A DNA stretch of 64,000 bases from Streptomyces hyaluromycini (GCF_002217755.1 NZ_BCFL01000019.1:804712-868711), one strand, 5' to 3'; shown: positions 51,002-60,476, counted from the stretch's first letter. Made by a program: numbers and translations. Notes: generated by a model from the sequence alone, not told the origin.

Positions 51002-51265
51002 ATGACCGAGCTGGTGCAGCAACTGCTGGTCGACGACGCGGACGAGGAACTCGGCTGGCAGGAGCGCGCGCTGTGCGCCCAGACCGACCCCGAGTCCTTC
51101 TTCCCCGAGAAGGGCGGCTCCACCAGAGAGGCCAAGAAGGTCTGCCTCGCCTGTGAGGTGCGCTCCGAGTGCCTTGAGTACGCCCTCGCCAACGACGAAC
51201 GGTTCGGCATCTGGGGCGGACTCTCCGAGCGGGAGCGCCGCCGTCTCAAGAAGGCCGCCGTCTGA
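51002..51265 (+). CDS. whiB: WhiB iron-sulfur developmental regulator
   Basis: An 87-residue WhiB protein. Cys25, Cys48, Cys51 and Cys57 (CLACEVRSEC) bind a [4Fe-4S] cluster. GIWGG (69-73) contacts sigma factor and the basic tail (RERRRLKKAAV) binds DNA. In Streptomyces, WhiB with WhiA controls the switch from aerial growth to sporulation septation. ATG at 51002 after GAGGGGCGCAC. The downstream glycosyltransferase is a conserved neighbour. Confidence 0.95.
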   Translation: MTELVQQLLVDDADEELGWQERALCAQTDPESFFPEKGGSTREAKKVCLACEVRSECLEYALANDERFGIWGGLSERERRRLKKAAV

Positions 51266-51340
51266 AGCGGAAGCCAAGCGGACGCCGAGGCGGGTGCCTG
51301 AGGCGGACGTCCACCCAACGCACACATCTGAGCTGCGCGA

Positions 51341-51381
51341 ACGGCCCGTCGCCGGTGGGTTATCCACAGGCGGCGGGCCGT
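51341..51381 (+). terminator. Hairpin after whiB, with a DnaA-box-like loop
   Basis: ACGGCCCG (51341-51348) pairs with CGGGCCGT (51374-51381) with an inner GCCG/CGGC pairing. The apical loop contains TTATCCACA (51360-51368), a perfect DnaA box of the general bacterial consensus. The hairpin may terminate whiB. Confidence 0.5.
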
Positions 51382-51484
51382 CGACATGCCCAGCCGATAG
51401 TGTGGGCGCTCGTCCGAGACGCCTCGCCGCCACCAGCGGGCGCAGGAGTCCACCGCAGTCCATCGAACCGGGGCCCGTACCTCG

Positions 51485-54400
51485 ATGTCCGTGCACAGCC
51501 ACACGGCAGCCGAAGCAACCGCTGCCACACCAGAGTTTCCGCGTCATGTGGTGACCGCGGTCCTCGTCTCCCACGATGGCGCCCGCTGGCTGCCCGACGC
51601 GCTCGCCGGGCTGCTCGGCCAGGAGCGCCCCGTCCAGTACGCGGTGGCGGCCGACACCGGCAGCGCGGACGACTCCGCACAGCTGCTCACCGAGTCCCTC
51701 GGCGACGCCAACGTCCTGCACCTCGCCCGCCGCACCGGCTTCGGCCAGGCCGTCGAGGAGGCGGGCCGCACCGCGCCCGTCCTCACCCCGGACGACCTGC
51801 CGTACCTGAAGCGGCCCAGCGGCTGGGACCCGGTCACCCGCCAGTGGCGCGACGACGCCTACGACATGCCCGAGCTGCCCTACGGCGAGCCGGTCCAGTG
51901 GCTCTGGCTGCTGCACGACGACTGCGCCCCGGAGCCCGACGCCCTGGCCCAGCTGCTGCGGGTCGTGGACAACGAGCTGGAGCTGGGCCGCGACGACGTG
52001 GCGGTCGTCGGCCCCAAGCTGCGCGGCTGGTACGACCGCCGGCAGCTCCTGGAGGTCGGCGTCACCATCGCCAACTCCGGGCGCCGCTGGACCGGCCTGG
52101 ACCGCCGGGAGCAGGACCAGGGCCAGCACGACCACGTGCGGACCGTGCTCTCCGTCTCCACCGCCGGCATGCTGATCCGCCGCGACGTCTTCGAGGAGCT
52201 CGGCGGCTTCGACCGCCGGCTGCCCCTGATGCGCGACGACGTCGACCTGTGCTGGCGCGCGCACAACGCAGGACACCGCGTCCTGGTCGCCCCCGAGGCC
52301 GTCGTACGGCACGCCGAGGCCGCCTCCCGCGAGCGCCGCGCCGTCGACTGCGCGGGCCGCACCACCGCCTCCCCGCACAAGGTCGACAAGGCCGGCGCGA
52401 TCTACACCCTGCTGGTCAACGCACGTACGGCCGCGCTGCCCTGGATCCTGCTGCGCCTGGTCCTCGGCACCCTGCTGCGCACCGTCGCCTACCTCGTCGG
52501 CAAGGTCCCCGGACAGGCCCTCGACGAGATCCGCGGCCTGCTGGGCACCCTGCTGCGGCCCGAGCGGATCATCGCCGGGCGGCGCAGGCGCGGCCGCTCC
52601 CAGCTCGACAAGGGCGAGCTGCGCCCCCTGTTCCCGCCGCCCGGCGCCACCATCCGGGCCACCGTCGAGCAGGTCGCGGGCAACCTCTTCGGCGGCGACG
52701 ACGAGATCTCCGCGGCCGGCCGGCACGGCGGCGCGGTCGAGTCCGGGCCCGGCGGCGACGACGCCGACTTCCTGGAGATCGAGCAGTTCGCCCGCCTCAA
52801 GCGCATCGCCCGCAAGCCGGGCCCGGTGCTCTTCCTGGTGCTGCTGCTGATCTCGCTGGCCGCCTGCCGCGCCCTGCTCGGCTCCGGCGCGCTCGCGGGC
52901 GGCGCCCTGCTGCCCGCCCCGGGCACCGCGAGCGAGCTGTGGTCCCGCTACCTGGACGCCTGGCACGCGGTCGGCGCCGGCGGCACCCCGGCCGCGCCGC
53001 CGTACCTGGCGATCGTCGCCGCGCTGGCCTCCCTGCTGTTCGGCTCGACCGGGCTCGCGGTCACCGTGCTGCTGGTCGCCTCGGTACCGCTGGCCGGATT
53101 CACCGCCTACTTCGCCTCCCGCCCACTGGTCACCTCGCGCCTGCTGCGCGCCTGGGCGGCCATCGCCTACGCCTTCCTGCCCGCCGCCACCGGCGCCCTC
53201 GCGGGCGGCCGCATCGGCACCGCCGTCCTCGCCGTCCTGCTGCCGTTGATCGCCCGCGCGGGCATCGCGGCAAGCGGCCTCGCGAGCTCCTCGGGAGCGC
53301 GCGGAAGCTGGCGCGCCACCTGGGCGTACGCGCTGCTGCTGACCATCACCACCGCGTTCACGCCGATCGTCTGGCCGATCGCCCTGGTCCTCGGCATCGC
53401 CGTCGTGGCCGTGCGCCGCGCCGACCTGGCCGCCTCCGGCCTGCGGCTGCTGGTCCAGCTCGGCACCCCGCTGCTGGTCCTCGCGCCCTGGTCGCTGACG
53501 CTGCTGCCGTTCGGCTTCTTCAAGGAGGCCGGCCTTGAGTACGGCTCCTCGGCCGCCTCCGCCCTCGACCTGCTCGGCGCCAGCCCGGGCGGCCCCGGCA
53601 CGGTCAACGGGCTGATGCTCGTCGGCGTCGTCCTGGCCGCGCTCGCCGCCCTGCTCCGCTCCGAGCGCCAGTCGGCCATCCGCACCGCCTGGGCGGTCGC
53701 CCTGGTCGGCCTGGTCTTCGCGGTCCTGTCCAACAAGTCCACCTGGGCCGGCCCCGCGACCCTCGTCTACGGCATCGCGATCCTGTCCGCCGCCGCGCTC
53801 GGCGCCGACGGGGCACGCTCGCGGGTCGCCGAGCAGAGCTTCGGCTGGCGCCAGCCGGTGGCCGCCCTGGTCGCCTTCGCCTCCGCCGCCGGCCCGCTGC
53901 TGCTCGCCGCCGGCTGGATGATCGCGGGCGCCGACGGCCCGGTCGAGCGGCGCGACCCCGCCCAGGTGCCCGCCTTCGTCGCCGAGGACAGCACCACCAC
54001 CGACCAGGTCCGCACCCTCGTCCTCGACGGCGACAGCACCGCGCGCGTGTCCTACATGCTGGTGCGCGGCTCCGGCGCCCGCATGGGAGACGCCGAGGCG
54101 GCCGCCGCCGACGGCGAGAACGCCACGCTCGACAAGGTCGTCGCCAACCTGGTCGCCGGCTCCGGCGCCGACCAGGCCGACCAGCTCGGCGGGTTCGCCG
54201 TGCGCTACGTCCTCGTCCACAAGGGCACGCCGCGCGACATCACACGCGTGCTCGACGCCACCCCCGGCCTGTCCCGGCTCAGCCAGCAGAACGGCAGCGC
54301 CCTGTGGCGCGTCGACCAGCAGGTCTCCCGCGCGGCCATCGTGTCGGCGAACGGCTCGGGCACGCCCGACTCGGTGCCCGCCGGACCCGTCGAGATCCAC

Positions 54401-55156
54401 ACCACCGTCCCGACCGGCGCCGGCGGCCGCATCCTGCGCCTGGCCGACTCGGCCTCCCCGGGCTGGACGGCCACCCTGGACGGCAAGCCGCTCACCCGCA
54501 CCACCGTCGACGGCTGGGCCCAGGGCTTCGAACTCCCCTCCTCCGGCGGGAAGCTGGACGTCACCTACGACACGCCGTTCACCCACAGCGCCTGGCTGTG
54601 GGCGCAGGGCGCGCTCGCCGTCGTCCTGGTCGTCCTCGCCCTGCCCGGCCGCCGCCGCGACGTCGACGACGACCTCCCCGAGGAGCAGCCGATCCCCGCC
54701 CAGGCCGTCGAGGGCGAGGGCCGCCGCGCCCGCCGCCTGCGCGCCCAGGCGGAGGCCGAGGAGGAGTCCCAGGAGACCCCGGAGGACATCGACTTCCCGG
54801 TGGCGGCTCCGGCGGCTACGGCGACTCCGGACGAGGAGACCCCGGCCGCGGTCCCGCACCAGCAGCCGTACGACGAATGGGACCCCGCCTCCTACCCGGC
54901 GGCCGACGGCTACGACACCGGCTACGCCGACCAGTACCAGGGCACCGGCACCGGCCAGTACCAGACCGGCGGCTACGACCAGCAGACGTACGACCCGTAC
55001 CAGACCGGCCAGTACGACCCGTACGCCTACGGCGGGCAGCAGGGGCAGGGGGCGTACGACCCGACGTACCAGCAGGGCTACGACCCCGCCTATGACCCGG
55101 CCGCCCAGCACCACCAGGGCACCGGCGGCGAGCACCACGACGGGAGCCAGCAGTGA
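51485..55156 (+). CDS. Large membrane GT2 glycosyltransferase
   Basis: A 1223-residue protein. Residues 20-320 are a GT2 domain (VTAVLVSHDGARWLPDAL; LLHDDCAPEPDAL with the metal-binding DD; RDDVDLCWRAHNAGH). About 12 membrane helices follow between residues 445 and 850. An extracellular domain (about 850-1030) is followed by one more helix, then a disordered C-terminus of Tyr/Gln/Gly/Asp repeats (about 1110-1223). This form is conserved next to whiB in Streptomyces, from memory. It probably assembles or exports a wall polysaccharide. ATG at 51485. Confidence 0.85.
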   Translation: MSVHSHTAAEATAATPEFPRHVVTAVLVSHDGARWLPDALAGLLGQERPVQYAVAADTGSADDSAQLLTESLGDANVLHLARRTGFGQAVEEAGRTAPVLTPDDLPYLKRPSGWDPVTRQWRDDAYDMPELPYGEPVQWLWLLHDDCAPEPDALAQLLRVVDNELELGRDDVAVVGPKLRGWYDRRQLLEVGVTIANSGRRWTGLDRREQDQGQHDHVRTVLSVSTAGMLIRRDVFEELGGFDRRLPLMRDDVDLCWRAHNAGHRVLVAPEAVVRHAEAASRERRAVDCAGRTTASPHKVDKAGAIYTLLVNARTAALPWILLRLVLGTLLRTVAYLVGKVPGQALDEIRGLLGTLLRPERIIAGRRRRGRSQLDKGELRPLFPPPGATIRATVEQVAGNLFGGDDEISAAGRHGGAVESGPGGDDADFLEIEQFARLKRIARKPGPVLFLVLLLISLAACRALLGSGALAGGALLPAPGTASELWSRYLDAWHAVGAGGTPAAPPYLAIVAALASLLFGSTGLAVTVLLVASVPLAGFTAYFASRPLVTSRLLRAWAAIAYAFLPAATGALAGGRIGTAVLAVLLPLIARAGIAASGLASSSGARGSWRATWAYALLLTITTAFTPIVWPIALVLGIAVVAVRRADLAASGLRLLVQLGTPLLVLAPWSLTLLPFGFFKEAGLEYGSSAASALDLLGASPGGPGTVNGLMLVGVVLAALAALLRSERQSAIRTAWAVALVGLVFAVLSNKSTWAGPATLVYGIAILSAAALGADGARSRVAEQSFGWRQPVAALVAFASAAGPLLLAAGWMIAGADGPVERRDPAQVPAFVAEDSTTTDQVRTLVLDGDSTARVSYMLVRGSGARMGDAEAAAADGENATLDKVVANLVAGSGADQADQLGGFAVRYVLVHKGTPRDITRVLDATPGLSRLSQQNGSALWRVDQQVSRAAIVSANGSGTPDSVPAGPVEIHTTVPTGAGGRILRLADSASPGWTATLDGKPLTRTTVDGWAQGFELPSSGGKLDVTYDTPFTHSAWLWAQGALAVVLVVLALPGRRRDVDDDLPEEQPIPAQAVEGEGRRARRLRAQAEAEEESQETPEDIDFPVAAPAATATPDEETPAAVPHQQPYDEWDPASYPAADGYDTGYADQYQGTGTGQYQTGGYDQQTYDPYQTGQYDPYAYGGQQGQGAYDPTYQQGYDPAYDPAAQHHQGTGGEHHDGSQQ

Positions 55157-56649
55157 ACCGCACCACCCTGTCCCTGCTCGCCGGCACGGCCGCCCTCGCG
55201 GCGATCACCGGGTTCGCCGCGCTCGACCCGCCGGCCACCACGCCCGCGCACACCGCCGAGGCGGCCGCCCAGCTGCCCGTGGAGCGCACCACGCTGCTGT
55301 GCCCGGCGCCCAGCCTGTCCGACATCGCCGACACCTCGTACACGTCGTTCACGCCCGTCACCAAGGGCGCCACGAGCGACGGCAAGGCCGAACTCCAGGC
55401 CGCTTCCGAGCAGTCGGCGGACGGGACGGGCAGCGGCGGCGGCAAGAAGAAGGCGGCGAAGCCCGTCCTCACCCCCAAGACGCCCGGCACCCCGGCCACC
55501 GGCGACACCTCCGGTGCCGACGGGCCCGCCTACGTCGGCACCGCCGAGGGCAAGTACGCCCCCGGCTGGACGGTCCAGGAGACCACCGAGGTCGCCGCGG
55601 GCACCGGGCGCGGCCTCCAGGGGGTCAACTGCACAGCGGCCGACACCGAGTTCTGGTTCCCCGGTGCCAGCACCGCCGCGAGCCGCACCGACTACGTGCA
55701 CCTCACCAACCCCGACGACGGCGCCGCCGTGGTCGACGTCGAGCTGTACGGCAAGGACGGCCAGCTCAAGTCCTCCGTGGGGGAGGGCATCACGGTCCCG
55801 CCGCACGCCAGTGAGCCGGTCCTGCTGTCCACGCTCACCGACGAGCGGCAGACCGACCTGACCGTGCACGTGAGCGTGCGCAGCGGCCGGGTCGGCGCCA
55901 GCGTGCAGGCCCTGGACGACAAGTCGGGCGGCGACTGGCTGGCCGCCTCCGCCGACCCGTCCGGCAGCCTGGTGCTGCCCGGCATCCCCAAGGACGCCAC
56001 CGACGTCCGGCTGATCGCCTTCACCACCGGCGACAGCGACGCCGACCTGAAGGTGCGCCTCGCCTCCCCGGACGGCACGATCACCCCGGCCGGCAACGAG
56101 ACGCTGCACGTGAAGTCGGGCATGACCACCGCGACCGACCTCGGCGACGTCACGCGCGGCGAGGCGGGCTCGCTGATCCTCACGCCCACCGACCAGTCCG
56201 TCCCGGTCGTGGCCGCCCTGCGCGTCACCCGCGGCAAGGGCGGCAACCAGGAGACCGCGTACATCCCGGCGACCGCACCGGTCGGCACCCGCGCGACGTC
56301 CGCCGACAACAGCGGCAAGGGCACCACCCTCTCCCTGACCGCGCCCACCGCGACCGCCCAGGTCAAGGTCACGGCGTCGGCGGGCAGCGGCGGCGGCACG
56401 GCGGTGTCCAAGACGTTCACCATCAAGTCCGGCACCACCCAGAACGTCGACGCCCCGGTCCCGTCCGGTCTCAAGGGCACATACGCCCTGACCGTGGAGA
56501 CGGTCTCCGGTGGCCCGGTCTACGGCGCCCGCACCCTGGCGGCCACCGAGAACGGCGTCCCGGGCTTCACGATCCAGACCCTCCCGGACGACCGCGGCAC
56601 AGTGGCCGTACCGGAGGCGGACCAGGACGTGTCCGTGCTTCAGAAGTAG
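55153..56649 (+). CDS. Exported DUF5719-family protein
   Basis: A 498-residue protein coupled to the glycosyltransferase by a 4-bp overlap (GTGA). Signal peptide to about residue 33. The rest is beta-rich tandem sequence (EFWFPGASTAASRTDYVHLTNPDDG, VTVPPHAS-like, LVLPGIPKDATDVRLIAF). The family is known as DUF5719, always beside this glycosyltransferase, with no known function. Likely a periplasmic partner in polymer export. Confidence 0.78.
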   Translation: MNRTTLSLLAGTAALAAITGFAALDPPATTPAHTAEAAAQLPVERTTLLCPAPSLSDIADTSYTSFTPVTKGATSDGKAELQAASEQSADGTGSGGGKKKAAKPVLTPKTPGTPATGDTSGADGPAYVGTAEGKYAPGWTVQETTEVAAGTGRGLQGVNCTAADTEFWFPGASTAASRTDYVHLTNPDDGAAVVDVELYGKDGQLKSSVGEGITVPPHASEPVLLSTLTDERQTDLTVHVSVRSGRVGASVQALDDKSGGDWLAASADPSGSLVLPGIPKDATDVRLIAFTTGDSDADLKVRLASPDGTITPAGNETLHVKSGMTTATDLGDVTRGEAGSLILTPTDQSVPVVAALRVTRGKGGNQETAYIPATAPVGTRATSADNSGKGTTLSLTAPTATAQVKVTASAGSGGGTAVSKTFTIKSGTTQNVDAPVPSGLKGTYALTVETVSGGPVYGARTLAATENGVPGFTIQTLPDDRGTVAVPEADQDVSVLQK

Positions 56650-56688
56650 GCAGGGGCGACGGACGCGAGGCGTGGGGTCGCCGGGGGT

Positions 56689-57141
56689 TCAGTCCTCGCC
56701 GTACCGGGGATCGACCGTCTCCGGGGTGAGGCCGAGCAGCTCGGCGACCTGCTCCACGACGACCTCGTGCACCAGAGCGGCCCGCTCGTCCCGCCCCTTG
56801 GTGCGGATCTCGACCGGCCGCCGGTAGACGACCACCCGCGCCCGGCGTCCCTCGCGCGCGGGAATGACGCCGCCCAGCGGCACCGCCTCGTCGTCCCAGC
56901 TGTCACCGTGCCGGTCCTGGAGCCGGGGTACCTCCAGGACCAGGAAATCGATGTCGGCGAGCTGCGGCCAGCGCCGCTCCAGGCGCTCCACGGAGTCCTG
57001 CACCAGGTCCGCGAACACGTCGGCGCGGCTCGCGGCCAGCGGCACCTGAGGTGGCGCGATCGGCCCGCGCATGCCCCGACCGTGGCGATCGCGTCGACGA
57101 GGCCCGGGGCCGGCGGCACGGGGCGGTACACGGTTGTCCAT
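56689..57141 (-). CDS. Zincin-like metallopeptidase-fold protein
   Basis: A 150-residue protein of the actinobacterial metallopeptidase-like family (VERLERRWPQLADIDFLVLEVP, RVVVYRRPVEIR). The place of the HExxH zinc motif reads HEVVVEQ (His125, Glu126): the second His is absent, so zinc hydrolase activity is doubtful. The ATG at 57141 starts MDNRVPPRAAG. Confidence 0.75.
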   Translation of the reverse strand: MDNRVPPRAAGPGPRRRDRHGRGMRGPIAPPQVPLAASRADVFADLVQDSVERLERRWPQLADIDFLVLEVPRLQDRHGDSWDDEAVPLGGVIPAREGRRARVVVYRRPVEIRTKGRDERAALVHEVVVEQVAELLGLTPETVDPRYGED

Positions 57142-57470
57142 CACTGGTGAAGCGTAGTCCTCGCGGGCTCCGGCCGCGCCGCTCCACGCACCGCCATCGC
57201 CCGGGACGGCATGTCGCAGGATGACCATTCCAGCCAAGGTTGGGCTCGTTTCCGTATCTCCACGAGACCGGCGAACTCAAGGCAATTGACGCTGTTTGTA
57301 CCGACCCGTGACCGGATGCGGTGCCGGCCGTGACTCCGGACGACCCCTTCCATGCAGGTCAGCAGGGCATGTCCGGAGGGGTGTGTGGGGTGTTTCACAG
57401 TACGACACGGTGGGGTGACCTGGGGGAGAGTCGTCGCGGCCCGCTCAAGAGTGCGGTACCGTCCAACGTC
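57142..57470. promoter_or_regulatory. Divergent region, metallopeptidase-like / DUF3499
   Basis: A 329-bp gap without a supported gene. It has AT-richer sequence near 57215-57300 (TTGACGCTGTTTGTACC at 57287) that may hold a plus-strand promoter. Nothing else stands out. Confidence 0.3.
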
Positions 57471-57845
57471 GTGAGCCCTGTACGTCGCTGTTCGCGAACC
57501 GCCTGCGGTCGACCCGCCGTCGCGACGCTGACGTACGTCTACGCCGACTCGACCGCGGTCCTCGGCCCGCTCGCCACCTACGCCGAACCCCACTGCTACG
57601 ACCTGTGCGCCGAGCACTCCGAGCGCCTCACCGCCCCGCGCGGCTGGGAGGTCGTCCGGCTCCTCGACAGCTCCGCTCCCGCGCGTCCGAGCGGGGACGA
57701 CCTGGAAGCGCTTGCGAACGCGGTGCGCGAGGCGGCCCGCCCCCAGGAGCGGGCGGCCGGAGCGGGCGGCGGCGGCCGCGGCGCGGACCCGATGGAGGTC
57801 GCACGGCGCGGCCATCTGCGGGTGCTGCGGTCACCGGACAACTGA
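57471..57845 (+). CDS. DUF3499-family zinc-binding protein
   Basis: A 124-residue protein. Cys7, Cys12, Cys42 and Cys46 (CSRTAC, HCYDLC) probably bind zinc. The sequence RPAVATLTYVYADSTAVLGPL and EPHCYDLCAEHSERLTAPRGWEV is the DUF3499 signature, conserved in actinobacteria. GTG at 57471. The family sits beside phosphomannomutase in Streptomyces. Function unknown. Confidence 0.8.
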   Translation: MSPVRRCSRTACGRPAVATLTYVYADSTAVLGPLATYAEPHCYDLCAEHSERLTAPRGWEVVRLLDSSAPARPSGDDLEALANAVREAARPQERAAGAGGGGRGADPMEVARRGHLRVLRSPDN

Positions 57846-57976
57846 CGTCCCGCCAGACCTTCCCGCCGTTTTCCATGGCCTTCCCCGCGGGTGTATTCCG
57901 TGGTGCGCGCCCATGACGTGCGCTTGCCGCGGACACGACCATTCCGGACCACCGTCATCGGGAAATCGCTTTCCAC

Positions 57977-58371
57977 ATGCCGGAACCCATCGCCGACTCG
58001 CTCGGCCGGCCCGCCCTCGTCGCAGCCCCGCCCGCCGTACCGCACGCGCGCGTGCCCGTGACCGAGGAGGTCCGCACGGCCGTCCTCACGGGCACCCGCG
58101 GCGCCGACCTGGACGTGCACGACGAAGGCCCCAAGTCCTGTGCGCCTACGCCCCGCACGCCCGGATCCCGCCGGTCAAGGACTGGCCGACGAAGGCGAAC
58201 CGGGTCTACGACCGGCCCTTCCCGGACGTCGTCAACCCGAAGGGCGAACCGGTCGGAGGAAATCTCTTCACCCGCTCGATCGTCTCCACGGGCGGCACGC
58301 TGATCCTGTTGGACGGCATCGCCACGGCGGCCGCCCTGCGCGTGCACGCGCGCGTGCCGCTCGCGGAATGA
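57977..58371 (+). pseudogene. Possible frameshifted gene, unrecognised
   Basis: A reading frame from ATG 57977 (MPEPIADSLGRPALVAAPPA, then TEEVRTAVLTGTRGADLD) continues after about 58130 in another frame (CAYAPHARIPPVKDW, NRVYDRPFPDVVNPKGEP, FTRSIVSTGGTLILLDGIAT), ending in TGA at 58371. Each half has coding character, but together they need a one-base shift. I do not recognise the family. The 480 bp before manB hold nothing else clear. Confidence 0.4.
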
Positions 58372-58850
58372 CGGAAGGGGCGGCGACCGTACGGGAGTTG
58401 CGGTGCGCGATCCTCACCGTGTGCCCGTCCTCGCCCTCGCCCACGTCATGAACCTCTCCGGACAGGCCGCGACGATCGGCCACTTCGTGGCGGCGGCTGG
58501 GGCGGGGCCGGAGGCCGGAGCCGGTCACGACCACTCGGACCTCATCGCATCGGATCACCTCTGACGACGTCCGATCGCGACGGACTCCGTCGGACCTCGC
58601 TCGACCAGCGGCTCGACCGGGGGTGGTAGTAGCGCTCGCCCGCTGTGCCGCCCGCGGCGCGACGACCATGGTCGCCTACAGTCGACCGCGACCGACTACG
58701 GCCGACTGTGACCGGCTACCACCGACCGGGTCGGATCGTCGCAGATCACAGCCGGGAGTCCGCCTGGTATCCGCTGGGGGATCCCACGTCGGCGCCTTAC
58801 CCGGAACAGGTAGTTTGGGGCGACCGAGTGGATTTCAGGAGGGTTGGCCA
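58372..58850. other. Non-coding stretch before manB
   Basis: About 480 bp with no supportable gene. CGACC-rich low-complexity DNA occurs at 58680-58735. The manB promoter probably lies in the last 100 bp, and AGGAGGG sits 8 bp before the manB GTG. Confidence 0.4.
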
Positions 58851-60218
58851 GTGGCTGTTGCTGATCTGTCGCAGATCGTGAAGGCGTACGACGTGCGCGG
58901 GGTGGTTCCGGACCAGTGGGACGAGGCGCTCGCCGAGCTGTTCGGCGCCGCGTTCGTCCAGGTGACCGGTGCCACCGCGATCGTCGTCGGCCACGACATG
59001 CGGCCCTCCTCGCCCGGTCTGTCCCGCGCCTTCGCGCGCGGTGCGGCGGCCCTGGGCGTCGACGTCACCGAGATCGGCCTGTGCTCCACCGACCAGCTGT
59101 ACTACGCCTCGGGCGCCCTCGGCCTGCCCGGCGCGATGTTCACGGCCTCGCACAACCCGGCGCAGTACAACGGCATCAAGATGTGCCGCGCGGGAGCCGC
59201 GCCGGTGGGTCAGGACACGGGCCTGACCGAGATCCGGGAGCTGGCCGAGCGCTGGTCGCAGGAGGGCGCCCCCGAGCCGGCCGCCTCGCCGGGAACGATC
59301 ACCACCCGGGAGACGTTGTCGGACTACGCGGCCCACCTGCTCTCGCTCGTGGACCTGACCTCCATCCGCCCGCTGAAGGTCGTGGTCGACGCGGGCAACG
59401 GCATGGGCGGGCACACGGTCCCGACGGTCTTCGAGGGCCTGCCGCTGACCCTGGTCCCGATGTACTTCGAGCTGGACGGCACCTTCCCGAACCACGAGGC
59501 CAACCCCCTCGACCCCGCCAACATCGTGGACCTCCAGGAGCGCGTGCGCGCCGAGTCCGCCGACCTCGGCCTGGCCTTCGACGGCGATGCGGACCGCTGC
59601 TTCGTCGTGGACGAGCGCGGCGAGCCGGTCTCCCCGTCGGCGATCACGGCCCTGGTCGCCGCACGCGAACTGGCGAAGAACGGCGGCAAGGGCACGGTCA
59701 TCCACAACCTGATCACGTCCTGGACCGTCCCCGAAGTGGTCCGGGAGAACGGCGGCACCCCCGTCCGCACGCGCGTCGGCCACTCCTTCATCAAGGCCGA
59801 GATGGCGACGTCCGGCGCGATCTTCGGCGGCGAGCACTCGGCCCACTACTACTTCAAGGACTTCTGGAACGCCGACACGGGCATGCTGGCGGCCCTGCAC
59901 GTCCTCGCCGCCCTCGGCGGCCAGTCCGGCCCGCTGTCCTCCCTCGTCGCCCAGTACGACCGCTACACCGGCTCCGGCGAGATCAACTCCACGGTCACCG
60001 ACCAGCAGGCCAGCCTCGCGGAGATCCGCGCGGTCTACGGCGACCGCGACGACGTCACCCTGGACGACCTCGACGGCCTCACCGTCACCGCCGCCGACTG
60101 GTGGTTCAACGTCCGCCCCTCCAACACGGAACCCCTGCTGCGCCTGAACGCGGAGGCAAGGGACGAGGCGACGATGACGAAGATCCGGGACGAGGTTCTG
60201 GCAATCATCAGGGCGTGA
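58851..60218 (+). CDS. manB: Phosphomannomutase / phosphoglucomutase
   Basis: A 455-residue alpha-D-phosphohexomutase. Phosphoserine Ser100 lies in FTASHNP; the metal loop is FDGDADRCF; the sugar loop is GGEHSAHYYF; the phosphate loop is VRPSNTEPLLRL. It interconverts mannose-6-P and mannose-1-P, the step before GDP-mannose formation. GTG at 58851 with AGGAGGG. It is the first gene of the mannose cluster that ends with manA. Confidence 0.92.
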   Translation: MAVADLSQIVKAYDVRGVVPDQWDEALAELFGAAFVQVTGATAIVVGHDMRPSSPGLSRAFARGAAALGVDVTEIGLCSTDQLYYASGALGLPGAMFTASHNPAQYNGIKMCRAGAAPVGQDTGLTEIRELAERWSQEGAPEPAASPGTITTRETLSDYAAHLLSLVDLTSIRPLKVVVDAGNGMGGHTVPTVFEGLPLTLVPMYFELDGTFPNHEANPLDPANIVDLQERVRAESADLGLAFDGDADRCFVVDERGEPVSPSAITALVAARELAKNGGKGTVIHNLITSWTVPEVVRENGGTPVRTRVGHSFIKAEMATSGAIFGGEHSAHYYFKDFWNADTGMLAALHVLAALGGQSGPLSSLVAQYDRYTGSGEINSTVTDQQASLAEIRAVYGDRDDVTLDDLDGLTVTAADWWFNVRPSNTEPLLRLNAEARDEATMTKIRDEVLAIIRA

Positions 60219-60255
60219 CCCCCGGCCCCCCGCCCGCCCCACCTGCCGGCGACCC

Positions 60256-60476
60256 GAGTCACCGCGTACCCCGGGCACCTTTCAGCCGACGGAGTCACCG
60301 CGTACCTCGGGCACTCTTCAGCCGACGGAGTCACCGCGTACCTCGGGCGCCTTTCAGCCGACGGAGTCACTGGGTACCTCGGGCACTCTTCAGCCGACCG
60401 AGTCACCGCGTACCCCGGACACCTTCCAGCCGACCGAGTCACTTCGCCCCGCCCTCGCCTTTCAACCGACCGAGTC
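60256..60476. repeat. 36-bp tandem repeat (six units plus partial)
   Basis: Units start at 60256, 60292, 60328, 60364, 60400 and 60436, with a last partial at 60472, each beginning GAGTC. The consensus is GAGTCACCGCGTACCTCGGG, then CACTCTTCAGCCGACG. There are no spacers, so it is not a CRISPR array. It lies between manB and the Trm112-like gene and no gene is supported in it. Confidence 0.9.

Noticed and set aside
50825..55138. 1437-residue minus-strand open frame opposite the glycosyltransferase
   Set aside because: Low-complexity Gly/Ala/Arg/Gln sequence, typical of antisense frames in high-GC DNA; the plus strand has GT2 motifs.
57712..58371. 219-residue gene in one frame across the DUF3499 end
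   Set aside because: The first part is a shadow of DUF3499; only the last 80 residues look coding, so a frameshifted remnant is more likely.
60256..60476. Possible CRISPR array from the regular 36-bp units
   Set aside because: Units are back to back with no unique spacers and no cas genes are near; it is a tandem repeat.
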